Positions 1 through 9,099 are shown, counted from the first letter of the stretch. The stretch is DNA of 64,000 nt from DASQPR01 sp963727415 (GCA_963727415.1 CAVSGF010000003.1:1116001-1180000); one strand, 5' to 3'. Numbers and translations are program-made. The notes: generated by a model not told the origin, from the sequence alone.

Positions 1-235
1 GGGCTGGGTCTCGGCGAACCAGGGTGTCGACCCGAGCGTCTACACCGACCCGATCGACAAGCTGTCCGCGGAGTACCTGACCAAGTCCGACTCGACGTTC
101 CGGTTCGACGCGTCGGACCTGATGCCGGCAGCGGTCGGCGCCGGTCAGGAGTGGAAGTCAATGACGGCGTGGTTCGCCGAAGGCCAGTCGATCGACAAGG
201 TGGCCAGTGACATCGACGCCGCTTGGCCAAGCTGA
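1..235 (+). CDS. ABC transporter sugar-binding protein, C-terminal end (partial)
   Basis: The gene enters from outside the window; only the last 77 codons, in the frame starting at base 2, are visible. The stop is TGA at 233-235. The piece reads like the C-terminus of an extracellular carbohydrate-binding lipoprotein of an ABC importer, with motifs such as FRFDASDLMPAAVGAG and a final WPS. Assignment rests mainly on context: two MalF/MalG-type permeases, a LacI regulator and a GH13 glucosidase follow on the same strand. That order matches alpha-glucoside (aglE-F-G) loci of actinomycetes. The protein would sit outside the membrane and deliver sugar to the permeases. Confidence 0.8.
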   Translation, partial: GWVSANQGVDPSVYTDPIDKLSAEYLTKSDSTFRFDASDLMPAAVGAGQEWKSMTAWFAEGQSIDKVASDIDAAWPS

Positions 236-299
236 TCTACGTCCGACGGTTGACTGGCAGGATGAGCCATGACGGCTGGGTCCTGACAGGCTGACTATC

Positions 300-345
300 G
301 GCCGGTGGTGTCGTGGCCCGCGAGCGGGCCACGACACCACCGGCC
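300..345 (+). terminator. Perfect 22-bp hairpin between binding-protein and permease genes
   Basis: Bases 300-321 and 324-345 are exact reverse complements separated by a 2-nt GA loop, giving a very stable stem. No T-run follows, so it looks less like a full terminator than an intercistronic hairpin. In ABC importer operons such hairpins often protect the binding-protein transcript and reduce read-through to the permeases, which need fewer copies. The rest of the 338-bp gap (236-573) shows nothing else recognisable apart from the ribosome site at 562-566. Confidence 0.8.
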
Positions 346-573
346 ACCTCGAGTGTTCCGCCGTTTGGGCACGGAGCGGAGCACCCGTCCACATCACGAA
401 TCCCATGGGGCCGGCCGAGCCCGTGACCGCACGGTTCACGGGCGAGCGGGCCCCACACCAATAAGCGCCGGGACTGACAACCCGGACCAACTGACACCCG
501 GACGCGCTGCACAGGCCGGACCTGCTCCGAGAGCACGACCGATCGCGGGCGACGCGGTGGCGGAGGTGACGAA

Positions 574-1569
574 GTGTTGTATGACGCCAGTTCGGCGTGG
601 AGCGACGCGGCAACGAAGTTCAGTAACATGTTCGGCGCGGTGCTGCTGTTCCTTGTCGTGCTCGGACTCGTTTTCCTGGGTGCCGGACGCGCACAGGGCA
701 AAGCGGCCCGCCCGCTCGCGATCACCGTACTGCTCGGCCCGGCCTTGCTCCTGTTGACGATCGGCCTGATCATCCCGGCGATCCGCACGATCTATCTGAG
801 TTTCAAGAATTCGGACTCCTCGCACGGGGTCGGGTTCGCCAACTACGTGTGGTCGCTGACCACGAGCAATAACCACACCGTGCTGATCAATACGGCGTTG
901 TGGATCCTCGTCGCGCCGGCCGTGGCGACCGCCCTCGGGCTGGCATTCGCACTGCTCGTCGACCGCATGAAGAATCCGGCGGTGTACAAGTCGCTGATCT
1001 TCATGCCGAACGCGGTCTCCTTCGTCGGCGCGTCGATCGTGTGGAAGTTCATCTACGAGTACCGCAGCCCGTCCAACCCGCAGATCGGCCTGTTGAGTCA
1101 GGTGGTGATCGCGCTCGGCTGGAAGAATCCGCCGCACTGGATTCTCGACACACCGCTGAACAGCTTCCTGCTGATGGTCATCATGGTGTGGGTGCAGACC
1201 GGGTTCGCCATGGTCGTATTCTCCGCCGCGATACGCGCGATCCCGACCGAAGTCGTCGAAGCCGCGCGCGTCGACGGCGCCTCCGGTCGGCGGCTGTACA
1301 TGTACGTGATGATCCCGATGATCCGAAACACGATCATCGTAGTGCTCACCACCGTCATGATCATTACGCTGAAGGTCTTCGACATCATCAGGACCATGAC
1401 GGGCGGCAACTTCGGTACGCAGGTGCTGGCGAATGAGATGTATTCGCAGGCGTTCGTCCAAGGTGACACGGGCCGGGGCAGCGCACTCGCGGTCATCCTG
1501 TTCATCGGCGTGATGCCGCTGGTGTTCTACAACATCTACTCGTTGCGGAAGGAGCGGACGATCCGATGA
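574..1569 (+). CDS. Sugar ABC transporter permease (MalF/AglF type)
   Basis: 331-residue integral membrane protein, one of two pore subunits of a sugar importer. The GTG start at 574 is set by GGAGG at 562-566, seven bases upstream. Hydrophobic segments are visible near residues 20-38, 48-70, 106-130, 148-160, 195-220 and near the end. The cytoplasmic EAA loop that contacts the ATPase reads EAARVDGAS at about residues 229-237. The stop overlaps the next start as ATGA, implying translational coupling with the second permease. No ATPase gene is nearby; actinomycete sugar importers often share one MsiK-type ATPase encoded elsewhere. Confidence 0.92.
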   Translation: MLYDASSAWSDAATKFSNMFGAVLLFLVVLGLVFLGAGRAQGKAARPLAITVLLGPALLLLTIGLIIPAIRTIYLSFKNSDSSHGVGFANYVWSLTTSNNHTVLINTALWILVAPAVATALGLAFALLVDRMKNPAVYKSLIFMPNAVSFVGASIVWKFIYEYRSPSNPQIGLLSQVVIALGWKNPPHWILDTPLNSFLLMVIMVWVQTGFAMVVFSAAIRAIPTEVVEAARVDGASGRRLYMYVMIPMIRNTIIVVLTTVMIITLKVFDIIRTMTGGNFGTQVLANEMYSQAFVQGDTGRGSALAVILFIGVMPLVFYNIYSLRKERTIR

Positions 1570-2525
1570 GCGTTAAGACCGCAGCGACCAAGCCCGACAC
1601 GAAGCCGCAGGCCCCGTCTCGCCGGGTGCGTAACGCACGCGCCGCGCTACACAGCCCGTTCGCGTCGTTGTTCATCATCGTCATCACGCTTCTGTGGACG
1701 ATCCCGACATTCGGCCTCTTCGTGACGTCACTCCGACACGCGAACGCGGTGACCAACACCGGCTGGTGGACGGCGTTCCTGCACCCGTCCTTCACGTTGA
1801 GCAACTATCACACGGTGCTGTTCAGCGGCGGGTTCGGCGTGAGCAACGGCCTCTTGCCGTACTTCATCAACTCGATCGCGATCAGCATCCCTGGCACGAT
1901 CTTCCCGCTCGTGCTCGCGTCGATGGCCGCGTACGCGCTCGCCTGGGTGAAGTTCCGTGGCAGTAACATCATCTTCTTCACCATCTTCGCATTGCAGATC
2001 GTGCCGCTGCAGATGTCGCTGATCCCGCTGCTGCAACTGTTCAGCGGCGGAGCGCACCTCGGTTCGGTGACGATCATCCCGTCGCCGAACCTGGGCAATA
2101 CGTACTGGCAGGTGTGGATCGCGCACACGATGTTCGCGCTACCGCTCGCCGTGTTCCTGCTGCACAACTTCATCGCGCAGATGCCCGGCGAAGTTATCGA
2201 GTCGGCGATGGTGGACGGTGCGAACCACCTGCGCATCTTCCGGTCGATTGTGCTGCCGCTCGCGGCGCCGGCGCTAGCGTCGTTCGCCATCTTCCAGTTC
2301 CTATGGGTGTGGAACGATCTGCTCGTCGCGCTGACGTTCGCCGGCGGCACGCCCGAGGTGTCACCGCTCACCGCGCGGCTCAACCAGCTCGCCGGATCGC
2401 TCGGCAGCAAGTGGGAGTTGCTGACGGCGGGCGCGTTCATCTCCATCGTGGTGCCGTTGATCGTGTTCTTCGCGCTCCAGCGGTATTTCGTGCGTGGGCT
2501 GCTGGCCGGTTCGGTGAAGGGCTGA
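1566..2525 (+). CDS. Sugar ABC transporter permease (MalG/AglG type)
   Basis: 319-residue second permease of the importer. Its ATG overlaps the stop of the first permease by 4 nt. Six hydrophobic spans are visible after a positively charged N-terminus of about 30 residues. The EAA loop reads ESAMVDGAN at about residues 212-220, followed by HLRIFRSIVLP, the usual site of coupling to the ATPase. The C-terminus ends in RYFVRGLLAGSVKG, typical of MalG-like subunits. With the upstream permease and binding protein it should form an alpha-glucoside or related oligosaccharide importer; the substrate is inferred from the adjacent GH13 glucosidase. Confidence 0.92.
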   Translation: MSVKTAATKPDTKPQAPSRRVRNARAALHSPFASLFIIVITLLWTIPTFGLFVTSLRHANAVTNTGWWTAFLHPSFTLSNYHTVLFSGGFGVSNGLLPYFINSIAISIPGTIFPLVLASMAAYALAWVKFRGSNIIFFTIFALQIVPLQMSLIPLLQLFSGGAHLGSVTIIPSPNLGNTYWQVWIAHTMFALPLAVFLLHNFIAQMPGEVIESAMVDGANHLRIFRSIVLPLAAPALASFAIFQFLWVWNDLLVALTFAGGTPEVSPLTARLNQLAGSLGSKWELLTAGAFISIVVPLIVFFALQRYFVRGLLAGSVKG

Positions 2526-2545
2526 GCCGCCGAGCGGCTCAGCCC
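2519..2545 (+). terminator. Hairpin at the 3' end of the permease operon
   Basis: An 11-bp perfect stem (2519-2529 with 2535-2545) overlaps the stop codon of the second permease, with loop CCGAG that can close one pair further. No T-tract follows. It probably ends or attenuates transcription before the regulator gene. Confidence 0.65.
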
Positions 2546-2697
2546 ACTCGATCCCCACTCGTCGGCTGGTTCCACCCAGCGCCGGCCGGGTGGCCGAGTC
2601 CGGCATCGCGGAGGGCGGGCGGTCCGCGCGCCGCACTCGGTGCGCGCTGCGGGCCGCACTCCATGCCCCGCGCGGGCGCCGGGCAGATGGGAGCGGT

Positions 2698-3747
2698 ATG
2701 GCCACGATCGACGACGTCGCACGGCTCGCGGGCGTGTCGACGGCGACCGTGTCCCGGGCACTGCGGGAGCTGCCGGGTGTCTCCGACGACACCCGGCAGC
2801 GGGTCCGCGACGCCGCACTGCGGCTGCACTATGTCGCCTCGCCCAGCGCGTCGCGGCTCGCCGGCGGCCGGACCGGCTCGATCGCTGTCGTCGTGCCGTG
2901 GATCACCCGATGGTTCTTCGCGACCGTCGTCGAGGCGGCCGAGGAGACTCTGCACGCGGCCGGATGGGACGTGCTGCTGTACAACCTGTCTGGACGCCAC
3001 ATGCCCAGGCGGCGGCTCCTCCACACCGAGTCCCTCCACAAGCGCGTCGACGGTGTCATGCTGATCGGCACGCCGCTCGACGAGCGGGATGCGGAGGCGA
3101 TCGCAAAGCTGCCGCTGCCGGGCGTCGCCGTCAGCTCCGGAACACCCGTACCCGGATGGCCGCACATTCACATCGACGACGTGGCCGCGGCGCAGACCGC
3201 GGCGGAACATCTCATCTCACTGGGCCACCAGCGCATCGCACATCTGTACGGCGTCGCCGACTCCGAGATGCGGTTCATGACCGAGATCGACCGTCGGACC
3301 GGCTACGCAGGCGCGCTCCGCGCGGCCGGTCTGCCGTTGACGTCGGATCTGGAGGCTTACGCGAGTTACACCGTCGCCGGCGGTGAACGAGCCACGCTTG
3401 AGCTGCTTGACCGGGGGGCGGCGCCCACGGCGGTCTTCGCATCGTGCGACGAGATGGCGTTCGGAGCCATGCGTGTGTTGCGGGACGCGGGCATCCGCGT
3501 GCCCGACGACATCTCCGTGATCGGCATCGACGACCACGACCTCGCCGCGGCGGTCGGACTGACGACGGTCGCGCAGCCGGCCGCGGAACAGGGCCGGCGC
3601 GCCGCCGAGGCGTTGCTCGGTCCGTTGCGTGGCGAGTGTCTTCTCAACGCGACGGACCACGTGATGCCGACGCGACTCGTGGTGCGTGATTCGACCGCCG
3701 CACCGGCGCGGAATCAGTCGAATGGACAGGGTGACAGGCGTACATAG
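2698..3747 (+). CDS. LacI-family regulator of the alpha-glucoside operon
   Basis: 349-residue transcription factor. The start at 2698 is chosen because the helix-turn-helix begins at once (MATIDDVARLAGVSTATVSR, residues 1-20), with GGGAG just upstream; an in-frame extension to 2590 has no family counterpart. Residues 60-340 form the periplasmic-binding-protein-like effector domain with family signatures such as VIGIDDHDLAAAV near residue 277. It lies between the transporter and glucosidase genes on the same strand. It is therefore probably their local repressor, sensing a di- or oligosaccharide. I saw no convincing operator in the flanking gaps. Confidence 0.9.
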   Translation: MATIDDVARLAGVSTATVSRALRELPGVSDDTRQRVRDAALRLHYVASPSASRLAGGRTGSIAVVVPWITRWFFATVVEAAEETLHAAGWDVLLYNLSGRHMPRRRLLHTESLHKRVDGVMLIGTPLDERDAEAIAKLPLPGVAVSSGTPVPGWPHIHIDDVAAAQTAAEHLISLGHQRIAHLYGVADSEMRFMTEIDRRTGYAGALRAAGLPLTSDLEAYASYTVAGGERATLELLDRGAAPTAVFASCDEMAFGAMRVLRDAGIRVPDDISVIGIDDHDLAAAVGLTTVAQPAAEQGRRAAEALLGPLRGECLLNATDHVMPTRLVVRDSTAAPARNQSNGQGDRRT

Positions 3748-3890
3748 CCGGTGTCGGGACGTGCCGCGCGAATCAACGCGGCTACGGGCGGAGGGACATC
3801 GCCCGACAGAGCATGAAACCGAAAGGCAGCGGCCGTGCTTGGCCGGTGCAGGTAAAGGGTGCGCGGTGGCCGCGTGTGAGGGGAGAGACA

Positions 3891-5573
3891 GTGACGGGTG
3901 AGGCCGGTAGGGCGCGGACGGCAGATGACGTATCCGACGCGGATTGGTGGCGCGGCGCAGTCGTGTATCAGGTGTATCCGCGTTCGTTCGCGGACTCGAA
4001 CGGTGACGGCGTCGGGGATCTGCCTGGCGTCACCGCCAGGCTCGACCACCTCGTCGAACTCGGTGTCGACGCGGTATGGCTGTCGCCGTTCTATCGGTCA
4101 CCGCAGCACGATGGGGGCTACGACGTGGCCGACTATCGAGACGTTGACCCGCTGTTCGGCACGCTCGGCGACTGCGACAAGCTGATCGCCGCGGCGCATG
4201 ACCGCGACATCCGGGTGATCGTCGACCTCGTGCCGAACCACAGTTCGGACGAGCATCCGTGGTTTGTGGAAGCTCTCGCCGACCGTCCGGGCGGGCCGGC
4301 GCGCGCCCGGTATGTGTTCCTTGACGGCAACGGCCCGGCGGGCGCGTTGCCGCCGAACGACTGGCTGAGCCAATTCGGTGGGCCGGCCTGGACGCGCGTC
4401 CCGGACGGGCAGTGGTATCTGCATCTGTTCGACGCGCACCAGCCCGACTTCGACTGGAACAACGTCGACGTGGTCGACGAATTCGAGTCGATTCTCCGGT
4501 TCTGGCTTGATCGTGGCGTCGACGGCTTCCGCGTCGACGTCGCGCACGGGCTCGTCAAGGCGCCTGGCCTACCGAATTGGCAGCCGATCGCGCCGGGCTC
4601 GCGCGTCGGCGCTCCGATGTGGGACCAGGACGCGGTGCACGATGTGTACCGGCGCTGGCGCGCGCTGCTCGACACGTATCCGGGGCGCCGCATCCTCGTC
4701 GCGGAGGCGTGGGTCACGCCCGCGGAACGGCTGGCACAGTATGTCCGCCCGGACGAGATGCACCAGGCGTTCAACTTCGACTACCTCACGACGCCGTGGG
4801 AGGCCGAGGCGCTTCGGATCGTCATCGACCGCACGCGCGCCGCGACCGGAGCCGTCGGCGCGGCGCCCACGTGGGTGCTGTCCAACCATGACGTGATCCG
4901 CCACGCGACGCGCCTGGCATATCCGCATCCGATCGGCTACCACGCGGGGATCGGCGCGGCCGACCCACACCCCGATGTGGCCACCGGCCTGCGACGGGGC
5001 CGTGCGGCCACGCTGCTGATGCTGGCCCTGCCCGGATCCGCATACATCTACCAGGGCGAGGAGTTGGGGCTGCCGGAGGATGTGTGGCTGCCGGACAGCG
5101 CGCGACAGGACCCGACGTGGCCACGGTCCGGCTACACGGTGCGCGGGCGCGACGGCTGCCGTGTGCCACTGCCGTGGGACGCGGCAGCCCCGTCGTACGG
5201 GTTCGGCCCGATGGCGGCCAGTTGGCTGCCGCAGCCGGCGATCTGGGCGGAGTACGCGCTGTCCGCGCAGCGCGGTGTTTCGGGGTCAACGTACGAGATG
5301 TACCGGCGAGCGCTTGCGTTACGCCGCTCGTACGGGCTCGGAGACGCGGACATGGCATGGATCGACGCGCCCGGACCGGACGTGCTCGCGTTCCGCGCCG
5401 GAGACATCATCGTGTTGACGAACTTCGGCACCCACCCGGTCGAGATCGCCACGCAGGTGCGCCCCGCCATCGCCCGTGGGGCGGAGCCCGTGCTCGCGAG
5501 CGCGGACATCTCGCGCGGCGCGCTACCGCCCGACGCGACGGTCTGGCTGGCCGCGACGACCGAACCCGCCTAG
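3891..5573 (+). CDS. GH13 alpha-glucosidase
   Basis: 560-residue cytoplasmic glycoside hydrolase of the alpha-amylase superfamily, hydrolysing imported alpha-glucosides. The GTG start at 3891 follows GGGGAGAG; the family N-terminus WWRGAVVYQVYPRSFADSNG begins at residue 19. A (beta/alpha)8 barrel is evident: DLVPNHSS (about 112-119), nucleophile Asp216 in GFRVDVAHG, general acid Glu272 in VAEAW, and the stabilising Asp334 in SNHD. A C-terminal all-beta domain follows. No signal peptide is present, which fits hydrolysis after import. The exact specificity (maltose, sucrose, trehalulose and so on) cannot be read from sequence alone. Confidence 0.93.
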   Translation: MTGEAGRARTADDVSDADWWRGAVVYQVYPRSFADSNGDGVGDLPGVTARLDHLVELGVDAVWLSPFYRSPQHDGGYDVADYRDVDPLFGTLGDCDKLIAAAHDRDIRVIVDLVPNHSSDEHPWFVEALADRPGGPARARYVFLDGNGPAGALPPNDWLSQFGGPAWTRVPDGQWYLHLFDAHQPDFDWNNVDVVDEFESILRFWLDRGVDGFRVDVAHGLVKAPGLPNWQPIAPGSRVGAPMWDQDAVHDVYRRWRALLDTYPGRRILVAEAWVTPAERLAQYVRPDEMHQAFNFDYLTTPWEAEALRIVIDRTRAATGAVGAAPTWVLSNHDVIRHATRLAYPHPIGYHAGIGAADPHPDVATGLRRGRAATLLMLALPGSAYIYQGEELGLPEDVWLPDSARQDPTWPRSGYTVRGRDGCRVPLPWDAAAPSYGFGPMAASWLPQPAIWAEYALSAQRGVSGSTYEMYRRALALRRSYGLGDADMAWIDAPGPDVLAFRAGDIIVLTNFGTHPVEIATQVRPAIARGAEPVLASADISRGALPPDATVWLAATTEPA

Positions 5574-6205
5574 CCCCGTCCGGCGGTCGCCAAGGATCGA
5601 TTTGGCCCCAGCGGTTGGTACCTCCGCGGCCGTTAGCACCTCAAGAGCGGGATATTGGCTGCCAGCCACTGTCCTGGAGCGCCCGCCACCAGGTCCGGCG
5701 AATCTGGTGGGCGCCCCAGGCATTGGGTTCCACCACACCGCAGTACCACAGGTCCCGGTTGGCCGGCCGGGACTCGACCTGCGCGGGGTCACCAGCCAAA
5801 GCGCCATGACCAAGGAACCGACCGTACACGTCGGCGACAACCGCGCCATGACGGTGCGCCAGGTCCGTCAGCGTAGCGTTGAGCCTACGGAGGATCACCG
5901 GACCGTCTGGCCAGGCGTCCAGGTCTGTTCCGGCGATGTCGCCAGTGTTGTCGCTCGGGTCGTAGACGGTGCTGATCACGATCCTGCCGTCCGGCGCGGC
6001 GAGCGCAAGACGAGTCAGGATCTCCTCACCGACTTCGGCCACTCTGGTGATCGCGGCCTCTGAGGCGGCCATGTCGCCGTAGACGGCAAGCAGGTCGTTC
6101 CCGCCGACGGTAAGAGTGACCAACGACGGTGGCGACGCGATAAGTGACAGTTGGCGATATAGAACGTCAGCCGCCGTAGCACCATCCTGGGCCAGGTTCT
6201 GGATC

Positions 6206-7780
6206 GTATCCATTCAGGCCCGTGATTGATCAGGCGGTTTGTGGTGGCATCCAGGGGTTGCCGGCGAGGGCGTCGCGGAGGGCGTCGAGTGGGTGGATGC
6301 CGTGGTTGCGGGCGGTGGCGAGGTAGGAGCGTACGAGGCAGTAGCGGGTGGCGGTGCGGACGCTGCGCCAGCAGCCACCGATCTTCATTTGTAGTTTGAC
6401 CATGCGTTGGGGCTGCTCGGCGGGGTTGTTGGTGAACGGGACGGTGAAGTCGACGGCAAAGCGCCAGACCTGCTGTGCGCGGGTCTGTAACCGGGTGGCC
6501 AGGGTGTGGCCGGGATGTCGACCGCTGTGCCAGTCCCGGTGCTGGTTGGTGGCGATGCCCCAGGCCACCGCATGGTCGTAGCGGTCGCGTAGTCCGGCTA
6601 GCAGCTGCGGGTCGAGGGCGGTGGCGCCGCCGGCGCGGGCCTTGTCCACCGCGGCCTTGGCGTCCAGCAGGGCCGCGGTGGCGGGTTCGGTCCAGGTCCG
6701 CTGGATGCGGTATGGGTCGGTGTCCAGTTCGCCGATCCCGCGCAGTGACCGAAGAATGTGTGCGCAGCACAGCTGGACCGCGGTGAGTTGTTTGTCGTAC
6801 TTGGCGTAGGCCGTGTAGTCGTCGCGGACCAGGGTGCCGCGGTAGCCGGGCAGGATGGCGAAGCCGTCCAGGGCGGTGTGGCCGCGGTTGTCGGCGGCGC
6901 CGAACCAGACCAGCTTGGCGGCGCGGGCGGTGTAGATGTAGAGCAGCCGATCATTGTCATCGGCGGCGACCCGGGCCGGGGTCTCGTCGTGATGCAGTAC
7001 CGCCGCAGCGCGCAGCCGGTCTTTCAACGCGGACTCGAACCCGCCCAACCTGGCGGCGACCCGCTTGACCAGGCCGCCGGTGAACCCGGTCGAGACCGGC
7101 GCATCCAGCAGCACCCCCATCAGATCGGCGGCCCGTTCGATCGACATGTGCCCGTTGCAAGCCAACAGCGCGGTCGCGGCCCGCACGTTCGGCCCGTAGC
7201 AGCACGGCCCGGCCAGCCCGTCCGGCGCCGGAGCGCGGCTCACCGAGGAACAGCCCGGACAGGTCACCGCGTGCATCTGGTACTCGGTGACCTGCAGCTT
7301 CACCGGCGGGGTATCGAACACCTGGATCCGGGCGCTCACCCGGCCCGGCACGCCGGCCAACGACTGGCCGCAGCCACCACAATCGGTCGGGGTCAGGACC
7401 TCGACCCGGTCCGGCACCGCCACCCGCTGCAGCCGGTGACCTTCATGCCCGGGCTGACCGCCACGCGGGTTCGGCGAGGGCTTCTTCGTGCGCGATTTGG
7501 CCCGCCTGGCCCTCGCCGCCGGCCCGTCCGAGCCCGGTGGCATCGACGAGTTCGACGAGTCCATCCCGACCCGACGCTCCAGCACCTCGATCCGCACCAG
7601 CAGCGCCTCGATCACCGCATCCCGCTCCGCCAACGCAGCCAACAACTCCTCGCGGCTGGCACTGTCGGGAATGGACACCCAGCAAGACTAGTGATCATCC
7701 GGCCCCGTCACGATCATCAAGAATCCGGCGTGCCCACCCCGAACCCGACATCACGGCCTACCACGGGCGTGAATGGATAC
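6206..7780 (-). mobile_element. IS66-family insertion sequence, single-ORF type, 1575 bp
   Basis: Terminal inverted repeats are GTATCCATTCAGGCCCGTG (6206-6224) and its complement at 7762-7780, matching at 18 of 19 positions. The 8-bp direct repeat TCTGGATC flanks both sides (6198-6205 and 7781-7788), the duplication length usual for IS66. Only the transposase gene is present; the accessory tnpA and tnpB of classical IS66 are absent, as in the ISBst12-like subgroup. The clean duplication and the fully restorable target gene suggest recent insertion. Confidence 0.93.
6230..7678 (-). CDS. IS66-family transposase (TnpC-like)
   Basis: 482 residues. The N-terminal region has a leucine-rich helix (residues 8-38), then a basic linker containing GGQPGHEGH, then a zinc-ribbon-like domain with CGGCGQ and CPGC pairs. 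The catalytic DDE domain is recognisable: HHDETPARV (first Asp), RDDYTAYAKY (second Asp) and FTNNPAEQ (Glu), with the family HILR segment between. The C-terminus ends HPLDALRDAL as in other IS66 transposases. The reading frame is intact, so the element may still be mobile. Confidence 0.95.
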   Translation of the reverse strand: MSIPDSASREELLAALAERDAVIEALLVRIEVLERRVGMDSSNSSMPPGSDGPAARARRAKSRTKKPSPNPRGGQPGHEGHRLQRVAVPDRVEVLTPTDCGGCGQSLAGVPGRVSARIQVFDTPPVKLQVTEYQMHAVTCPGCSSVSRAPAPDGLAGPCCYGPNVRAATALLACNGHMSIERAADLMGVLLDAPVSTGFTGGLVKRVAARLGGFESALKDRLRAAAVLHHDETPARVAADDNDRLLYIYTARAAKLVWFGAADNRGHTALDGFAILPGYRGTLVRDDYTAYAKYDKQLTAVQLCCAHILRSLRGIGELDTDPYRIQRTWTEPATAALLDAKAAVDKARAGGATALDPQLLAGLRDRYDHAVAWGIATNQHRDWHSGRHPGHTLATRLQTRAQQVWRFAVDFTVPFTNNPAEQPQRMVKLQMKIGGCWRSVRTATRYCLVRSYLATARNHGIHPLDALRDALAGNPWMPPQTA

Positions 7781-7973
7781 TCTGGATCGTGTGGCCGGCC
7801 GTCGCCAGGTCGCGCCCAGACCATTCTGGGAAGTCCGCTTCACGGTTGCGAAACAGCAGGCTGGCGGCACCTCGGCCGGGTCCACCGGCGTAGTCGTCGA
7901 TGGACATCGAATCACCGAGCGCCACGTATACCGCAGACTGCCGGTCAAACGGGCGCGATGAGATCATGAGGCG

Positions 7974-8405
7974 ATGTATGCATGGACAAGGCTCGATTCA
8001 GAGCAGTACGCGGTCATGATCGCAGCCGTCGAGGAAGCCACTCTGGCCAATGTTCTGGACGAGTGGCGGGCCAGGCAGATCTGGGCCGCGACAGGTACGA
8101 CGCGAGTCGGCTCTGGCCTCGACGACGCCGGAAAACTGGCGCTCATAGATCGCCTAGCCATGGTTGTCAGAGGCCTCGTGGACAATGGCTGGCTTGAGGT
8201 CCGCGAGCAACTCCCTGGCCAGGACGTCGAGATCGTACTGACGGGACACGAACTCGATCATGCGCTGGCAGATCCGTCTAGTTGGCTATCGCGCCCTGAC
8301 GTCAGCATCCGGCCATTGTGGCTGAATACCACCGCCCGTTGGGACGAACAGGTGGATGCCGCCGTTCGAGGCTGCGCGTGTACCCGTACGGGTACGGCTC
8401 TTTGA
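7974..8405 (+). CDS. Hypothetical protein
   Basis: 143 residues, not assigned to a named family. The N-terminal two thirds are rich in alpha-helix-forming residues (LDEWRARQIWAATG; LIDRLAMVVRGLVDNGWLEVRE) and resemble small actinobacterial proteins of unknown role. The last 15 residues (CACTRTGTAL) look atypical and may result from a frameshift or a degenerate 3' end. No signal peptide or membrane segment is seen. It is divergent from the broken SGNH hydrolase gene with only 6 bp between the proposed starts. Confidence 0.5.
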   Translation: MYAWTRLDSEQYAVMIAAVEEATLANVLDEWRARQIWAATGTTRVGSGLDDAGKLALIDRLAMVVRGLVDNGWLEVREQLPGQDVEIVLTGHELDHALADPSSWLSRPDVSIRPLWLNTTARWDEQVDAAVRGCACTRTGTAL

Positions 8406-8416
8406 TCGGTCCAGAG

Positions 8417-8761
8417 CTACGTTCGCGTTGCGAACGCGGCTCGAAGCACGGCCAGATCTCGCGGGTGGAGCGCGACGTCGTAAGAAGCGTTCGCCGTGAT
8501 CAGACGTACTACTCTGGCGCGTCCGCCCGCCAGCGCTATCTCATCGGTGTCCAGGTGATGCGCTGTGGCGACCGTGGTCGTGGCTCGCTGGAGATCTAGC
8601 CTGGGCGCGCTAGCCTGCCCGCGCAATGAATCGCCATCGGGGCCGATGATCAGATTCGCAGGAACCCACAGTGTCGCCGTTCCGTGAACTCGCCGCAGGG
8701 CGCAGGAGATCACGATCGGACGGCCGCTGATGAAGTCCTCCAGCCTAGATGGCGGAGGCAA
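8417..8761 (-). CDS. Possible small hypothetical protein
   Basis: An open frame of 114 codons from a TTG at 8761; a longer frame to 8911 exists, but its upstream part has no coding character. The predicted product (SRLEDFISGRP..., WVPANLIIGPDG, ending FATRT) has a plausible soluble composition and GC-rich third positions. I recognise no family. It lies just downstream of the tRNA-Gly terminator at the left border of the mobile element. It could be a remnant. Confidence 0.3.
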   Translation of the reverse strand: MPPPSRLEDFISGRPIVISCALRRVHGTATLWVPANLIIGPDGDSLRGQASAPRLDLQRATTTVATAHHLDTDEIALAGGRARVVRLITANASYDVALHPRDLAVLRAAFATRT

Positions 8762-8914
8762 TAGACCTGCCTGTCCAGCACCCGTGGTTCGTCGAGTAGG
8801 CCCTGATATCGAACCGAACGCCACAGAGCGGGATCTTGAGATCGCCTCGGGCATGGACGCCCAGCTGGCAGATATGGCCCGTGGATGGCCCACGTCGGCT
8901 CCCGAGATCAAAAA

Positions 8915-8944
8915 CGGCCCGGATCCGAGCCTGGATCAGGGCCG
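8915..8944 (-). terminator. Original tRNA-Gly terminator, left of the integrated element
   Basis: A 12-bp stem with one mismatch (8915-8926 with 8933-8944) is followed on the minus strand by five T (8910-8914). It stands immediately beyond the left att repeat, where the tRNA-Gly transcript would have ended before the element inserted. It therefore marks the native 3' flank of the tRNA gene. Confidence 0.85.
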
Positions 8945-8960
8945 CTGAGCTGCTGCTATT

Positions 8961-9009
8961 GGTGTGGAGCGGGCGACGGGAATCGAACCCGCACAATCAG
9001 TTTGGAAGA
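8961..9009 (-). repeat. attL: 49-bp copy of the tRNA-Gly 3' half
   Basis: Identical over 49 bp to 21205-21253, which lies inside the intact tRNA-Gly gene. This copy spans the anticodon region through the 3' end (with CCA) but then diverges, so it cannot encode a tRNA. Duplicated tRNA 3' ends flanking a tyrosine-integrase element are the hallmark of site-specific integration. Confidence 0.95.
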
Positions 9010-9099
9010 TCGTTTCTCCGCCTACGACCGCCCTGGTAGACCAAGTCAGATCGGGTGGGCGATTGCCAGGCTTGGCCTCAGTAACCACTGCTGGGTCTC

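Larger units (their letters stand above)
5641..7967 (-). pseudogene. SGNH/GDSL hydrolase gene interrupted by an IS66-family element
   Basis: The 5' part lies at 7967-7781 and the 3' part at 6205-5641. Removing the insertion element and one 8-bp duplication joins the two in frame, restoring GHTIQNLAQDG. The mended protein, about 250 residues, has the SGNH blocks: GDSMS (nucleophile Ser) near residue 18, VGGND in the middle, and a C-terminal His in WGAHQ. Such enzymes are esterases or lipases of varied substrate. The ATG at 7967 is only 6 bp from the divergent start at 7974, so one of these two starts may be misplaced. The insertion leaves the catalytic His on a separate fragment, so the gene should be inactive. 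Confidence 0.9.

Noticed and set aside
436..1461. 341-codon minus-strand frame opposite the first permease
   Set aside because: His/Arg/Asp-rich antisense product typical of high-GC shadow frames; the plus strand has a well-conserved permease.
8761..8911. Extension of the minus-strand 8417 frame to an ATG at 8911
   Set aside because: The added residues run into the tRNA terminator region and lack coding character.
8961..9035. Possible second tRNA-Gly gene at the left border
   Set aside because: Only the 3' half matches; the 5' half and acceptor pairing are missing. It is the att duplication.
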